Below the pieces are notes generated by a model. It worked only from the letters and a program-made list of their open reading frames with translations. It searched no databases and was not told where the DNA came from. A program made the position numbers and the translations under genes. Of a stretch of 6,779 bases of DNA, positions 4,092-6,779 are shown piece after piece. Each line of letters begins with the position of its first letter. Position 1 is the stretch's first letter. This stretch comes from Thermoflexus hugenholtzii JAD2 (GTDB lineage Bacteria > Chloroflexota > Dehalococcoidia > SHYB01), in NCBI GenBank assembly GCA_945861815.1, contig CAMAVV010000088.1:1-6779 (forward strand), written 5' to 3'.

Positions 4092-6512
4092 ATGGTCAAG
4101 ATATGCGAAGGATTGACTGTATTAGACGTGACCCAAGGCATGGCTGGCAGCCTCGCCACAATGGTGCTGGCCGATGCCGGCGCCGAGGTCATCAAGGTCG
4201 AGCCGCCCGCGGGCGATAGCTTCCGCTCCCACCCCGCCTTCATCATGTGGAGCCGGGGGAAGAAGAGCGCGGTTTTGGACCTGAAGTCGAGCCAGGGAAA
4301 GGCATCGTTTCACGCGCTGGCCAAGACGGCGGACGTGGTCTTTTACAGCGGAATGCCTGACGGCGATAGCCGCCTGGGCATCGACTATGGAACGCTCTCC
4401 AAGGCAAACCCAGCGCTGGTCTACTGCAAGATCACAGGCTTTGGGCCGCTGAAGCATCTCGCGCACCTGAAGGGTTATGACGCCATCGTCAATGCAAAGA
4501 CAGGGCGCGTCCATTCCTTCGATAAGCAGCTGGCGAAAGACGGCCCGCGCTACGCCGCCGTGATGTGCGGGAGCTATGGAGCAGCGATGCATGCCGTGCA
4601 AGGCGTGATGGCCGCACTCTACGCACGCGACAAATATGGGAAGGGCCAGAAGGTGGAGACGAGCATCACCCAAGGACTCTTCGCCTATGACTGGGGATGG
4701 CTCGGCTGGCAGACAACTCGCCGCACTACACAGCCGGCCGCCTTTACCGGCGGCTCACCGACGCCCCAGTACTTCGTGGGCCGCACCAAGGACGGCGTCT
4801 GGCTGCAAGGCTCCAATTCGATGTCCCACCTCTTCGTCAACTTCCTCGTGGGCATGGGTCTCTCTGACCTGCTGGCGGAGGAGCGCTACCTCAAGCTGCC
4901 GAACATCCCCCCGGGCAAAGACATGGAAGAGCTGTACGAGAAGATGCACGCGCGGATGCAGGAGAAGACGGCGGATGAATGGATGGAGATATTCGTGAAG
5001 CAGGTGGACGCCGCCTGCGAGCCCTTCCGCACGACCCAGCAGGCGCTTGACCACCCGCAGGTCATCCACAATAAGAATGTCATCGAGCTCTTTGACCCTG
5101 CTGTCGGCAAAACGAGGCAGCTTGGGCCAATCGTGCATGCTTCAGAAACGCCGCTTGCGCCGCAGGGGCCAAGCCCAACACTCGGCCAGCATACGCAGGC
5201 AGTGCTGGACTCCATCAAGTCGAGGAAGGCAAAGGCCTTCACGAACGGGCGGAAGATGGCGAAGCGTCCGCTCGAAGGCGTCACTGTTGTGGAGTTCGCC
5301 ACATGGTTCGCGGCGCCATTCGGCACCGCGCTCCTTGCCGACCTCGGCGCGCGCATCATCAAGTTCGAATCGCTGGACGGCGACTCTTTCCGCCGGTGGG
5401 CGAACACCGCGACGAAGCCGATGCAAGGGAAGAATAGCATCGCCGTGGACCTGAAGCAGGCAGAGGGACAGAAGATCGCGCACGAGTTCATCAAGAAGGC
5501 GGATATCCTGATGCACAACTTCAGGCCCGGCGTGACGCCGCGCCTGGGAATCGACTACGAGACGTGCAAGAACCTGAACCCGCGCCTCGTCTATCTTTAC
5601 GCAGGGTCGTACGGCTCTACAGGGCCGATGGCGCATCGCCCAGCCATGCACCCGATCCCGGGGGCATTATGCGGCGGCGCGCTTTATCAGGCAGGCCAGG
5701 GCATGCCTCCTCCTCCAGACAAAAAGCTCACCTATAAGGAACTCCGCGAGATGAGCAGCTCGCTCTTTCAGGCGAACGAGGGGAACCCGGATGTCTCCTC
5801 GGCCCTGGGTGTGGCAACGGGGCTCCTGCTCGGCCTTTATGCACGGGAAAAGACGGGCAAGGGCCAGTACTTGGAGACAACGATGATCGGCTCGTGCCTC
5901 TACGCCGAGGCAGACGATGCCATCCAATACCAAGGCAAGCCGCCCCGCCCAGTCGCCGATGCGCAGCTCAACGGTATCAACGCCCTCTACCGCTTCTACA
6001 AGGCGTCCCAGGGTTGGGTTTTCCTTGCGTGCCCCACCGAGAAGGAGTGGCGCGACTTTTGCGAAGCGGCCGGGAAGTCACAGCTTGCCAAGGACCCACG
6101 TTTCGCTACCAGGCAGGCGCGCCACAAGCATGACGCAGACTTGGTGAAAGAACTGACGCCAGTCTTCGCCCAGCGATCAGCCTCTCAGTGGGAGGTCATG
6201 CTCGCTGAGCACGGCGTGGCCTGCGCCGAGGTCCGCGAGAAGGACTTCGCGGACTTTGCCAACACGGAGCCGGAGATGCGAAAGACAGGACTGTGGGTGG
6301 AAACACAGCATCCCTCGCTCAACGTCTATCAGCGATACGGGCCCGCCTTCAATTTCTCCGACCAGGAGACGGTGCACGGCTGCACCATCTACGTCGGCGA
6401 GCATACACAGCAACTGCTGGGTGAGATCGGTTACAGCGACCAGAAGATGAACGACCTGAAGACGCGGAAGGTCGTGACGTGGTCGACGCGCGAGGCAGAC
6501 GACGAAGCGTAG
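4092..6512 (+). CDS. Tandem-fused class III (CaiB/BaiF family) CoA-transferase
   Basis: An 806-residue protein built of two homologous class III CoA-transferase halves, about 1-388 and 389-806. The family moves CoA from an acyl-CoA to a carboxylate through an aspartyl-CoA intermediate. Each half opens alike (GLTVLDVTQGMAGS-LADAGAEVIKVE at about 6-37; GVTVVEFATWFAAPFG-LADLGARIIKFE from about 394). Each has a GKGQ segment after its ALYARDK/GLYAREK helix. The second half keeps the NFRPG motif (476-480) and Asp567 (GNPDVSS), aligned to the catalytic Asp169 of formyl-CoA transferase. The first half has Ser161 (CGSYGAAMH) there and YSGMPDG (85-91) in place of NFRPG. The first half keeps K-G-Y-D (127-130); the second reads A-M-H (518-520). 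The start at 4092 is chosen for AGGAGG 5 nt upstream and the family N-terminus; an in-frame ATG at 4050 lies in the promoter region. The double-domain layout recalls DddD-type enzymes, but the substrate is unknown. The O-methyltransferase 17 bp downstream is probably co-transcribed. Confidence 0.93.
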   Translation: MVKICEGLTVLDVTQGMAGSLATMVLADAGAEVIKVEPPAGDSFRSHPAFIMWSRGKKSAVLDLKSSQGKASFHALAKTADVVFYSGMPDGDSRLGIDYGTLSKANPALVYCKITGFGPLKHLAHLKGYDAIVNAKTGRVHSFDKQLAKDGPRYAAVMCGSYGAAMHAVQGVMAALYARDKYGKGQKVETSITQGLFAYDWGWLGWQTTRRTTQPAAFTGGSPTPQYFVGRTKDGVWLQGSNSMSHLFVNFLVGMGLSDLLAEERYLKLPNIPPGKDMEELYEKMHARMQEKTADEWMEIFVKQVDAACEPFRTTQQALDHPQVIHNKNVIELFDPAVGKTRQLGPIVHASETPLAPQGPSPTLGQHTQAVLDSIKSRKAKAFTNGRKMAKRPLEGVTVVEFATWFAAPFGTALLADLGARIIKFESLDGDSFRRWANTATKPMQGKNSIAVDLKQAEGQKIAHEFIKKADILMHNFRPGVTPRLGIDYETCKNLNPRLVYLYAGSYGSTGPMAHRPAMHPIPGALCGGALYQAGQGMPPPPDKKLTYKELREMSSSLFQANEGNPDVSSALGVATGLLLGLYAREKTGKGQYLETTMIGSCLYAEADDAIQYQGKPPRPVADAQLNGINALYRFYKASQGWVFLACPTEKEWRDFCEAAGKSQLAKDPRFATRQARHKHDADLVKELTPVFAQRSASQWEVMLAEHGVACAEVREKDFADFANTEPEMRKTGLWVETQHPSLNVYQRYGPAFNFSDQETVHGCTIYVGEHTQQLLGEIGYSDQKMNDLKTRKVVTWSTREADDEA

Positions 6513-6529
6513 GACTAGAAAGAATACCC

Positions 6530-6779
6530 ATGGCAAGTTTTATCGTTCCCGAAAATATCGAGCAGTACGCGGCAAAGCATACGACACCTGTGCCGCCGCT
6601 CCTCCAGGAGTTGACGGACGAAACGTACCGAACGATGGAGGTCCCGGCGATGCTCTCCGGCCAGTTGGAGGGGACGCTGCTTCAATACCTCATCTGGCTC
6701 TCGGGCGCAAAGCGTGTGCTGGAGCTTGGGATGTTCACGGGCTTCAGCGCGCTCATGATGGCTGGGGCGTTGCCGCCGG
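6530..6779 (+). CDS. SAM-dependent O-methyltransferase, caffeoyl-CoA OMT-like (N-terminal part)
   Basis: The first 83 residues of a class I SAM-dependent methyltransferase of the O-methyltransferase family 3 / caffeoyl-CoA O-methyltransferase type (PF01596-like). The protein starts MASFIVPENIEQYAAKHTTP. A Q-G-LL-YLIWLSGAKRVLELGMFTGFSALMMAGALP segment follows, in which LELGMFTGFSAL (residues about 65-76) is the glycine-rich SAM-binding motif I. Such enzymes are typically about 210-230 residues and methylate hydroxyls of small aromatic or related substrates in the cytoplasm; the true substrate is unknown. The gene runs off the right edge, so the metal-binding residues are not visible. The ATG at 6530 follows the CoA-transferase stop by 17 bp. 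The only upstream purine signals are a distant AGGA (6511-6514, overlapping that stop codon) and AGAAAGA (6517-6523), so translation may be coupled to the upstream gene. Confidence 0.88.
   Translation, partial: MASFIVPENIEQYAAKHTTPVPPLLQELTDETYRTMEVPAMLSGQLEGTLLQYLIWLSGAKRVLELGMFTGFSALMMAGALPP

Noticed and set aside
3647..4219. 190-codon plus-strand open frame spanning the protease start and the divergent promoter gap
   Set aside because: It overlaps the conserved Walker A region of the protease in antisense and the CoA-transferase start in another frame. No family features are seen.
5142..5651. 169-codon minus-strand open frame within the CoA-transferase
   Set aside because: It is antisense to a conserved coding region with no recognisable domain; a shadow of the real gene.

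Overview
The window is a chromosomal segment from a moderately GC-rich bacterium. It has a compact layout, with five complete genes or gene parts tightly packed and no mobile elements, CRISPR arrays, tRNAs or rRNAs visible. The S15 and PNPase proteins are bacterial. Large tandem CaiB/BaiF CoA-transferases next to small O-methyltransferases, together with COG1067-type Lon-like proteases, fit Chloroflexota (Dehalococcoidia/SAR202-like) well. That placement is an inference from gene content, not something the sequence proves.

Left part (1-1218, minus strand): the 5' end of pnp (polynucleotide phosphorylase, cut by the window edge), then rpsO (ribosomal protein S15, TTG start), the classic rpsO-pnp operon. 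A near-consensus extended -10 sigma-70 promoter (688-716) drives it, and a hairpin lies between the two genes. Upstream in the same direction is an Lrp/AsnC-family regulator (772-1218). Its promoter region (about 1284-1327) carries three copies of an ATTCGTC motif placed around the -35 and -10 elements, which suggests autoregulation.

Middle part (1469-3955, minus strand): an 828-residue Lon-like ATP-dependent protease (AAA_32 plus Lon proteolytic domain) with an intact Ser666-Lys709 dyad and an intact Walker A. The expected Walker B acidic position reads Asn380.

Right part (4092-6779, plus strand): divergent from the protease is a two-gene run. The first gene is an 806-residue protein made of two fused class III (CaiB/BaiF) CoA-transferase halves. 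The second, 17 bp downstream, is the start of a caffeoyl-CoA O-methyltransferase-type SAM methyltransferase cut by the window end. In the CoA-transferase only the second half keeps the catalytic Asp and the NFRPG motif. The first half keeps a K-G-Y-D element that the second half has lost. The divergent promoters in the 136-bp gap appear to share one palindromic TTGCAA hexamer as -35.

The first half is housekeeping RNA and translation functions plus a regulator, the centre is protein quality control, and the right side is acyl-CoA or small-molecule metabolism of unknown substrate. Nothing here is a clear-cut novel defence or mobile system. The asymmetric CoA-transferase fusion and the regulatory motifs are the most worthwhile leads.
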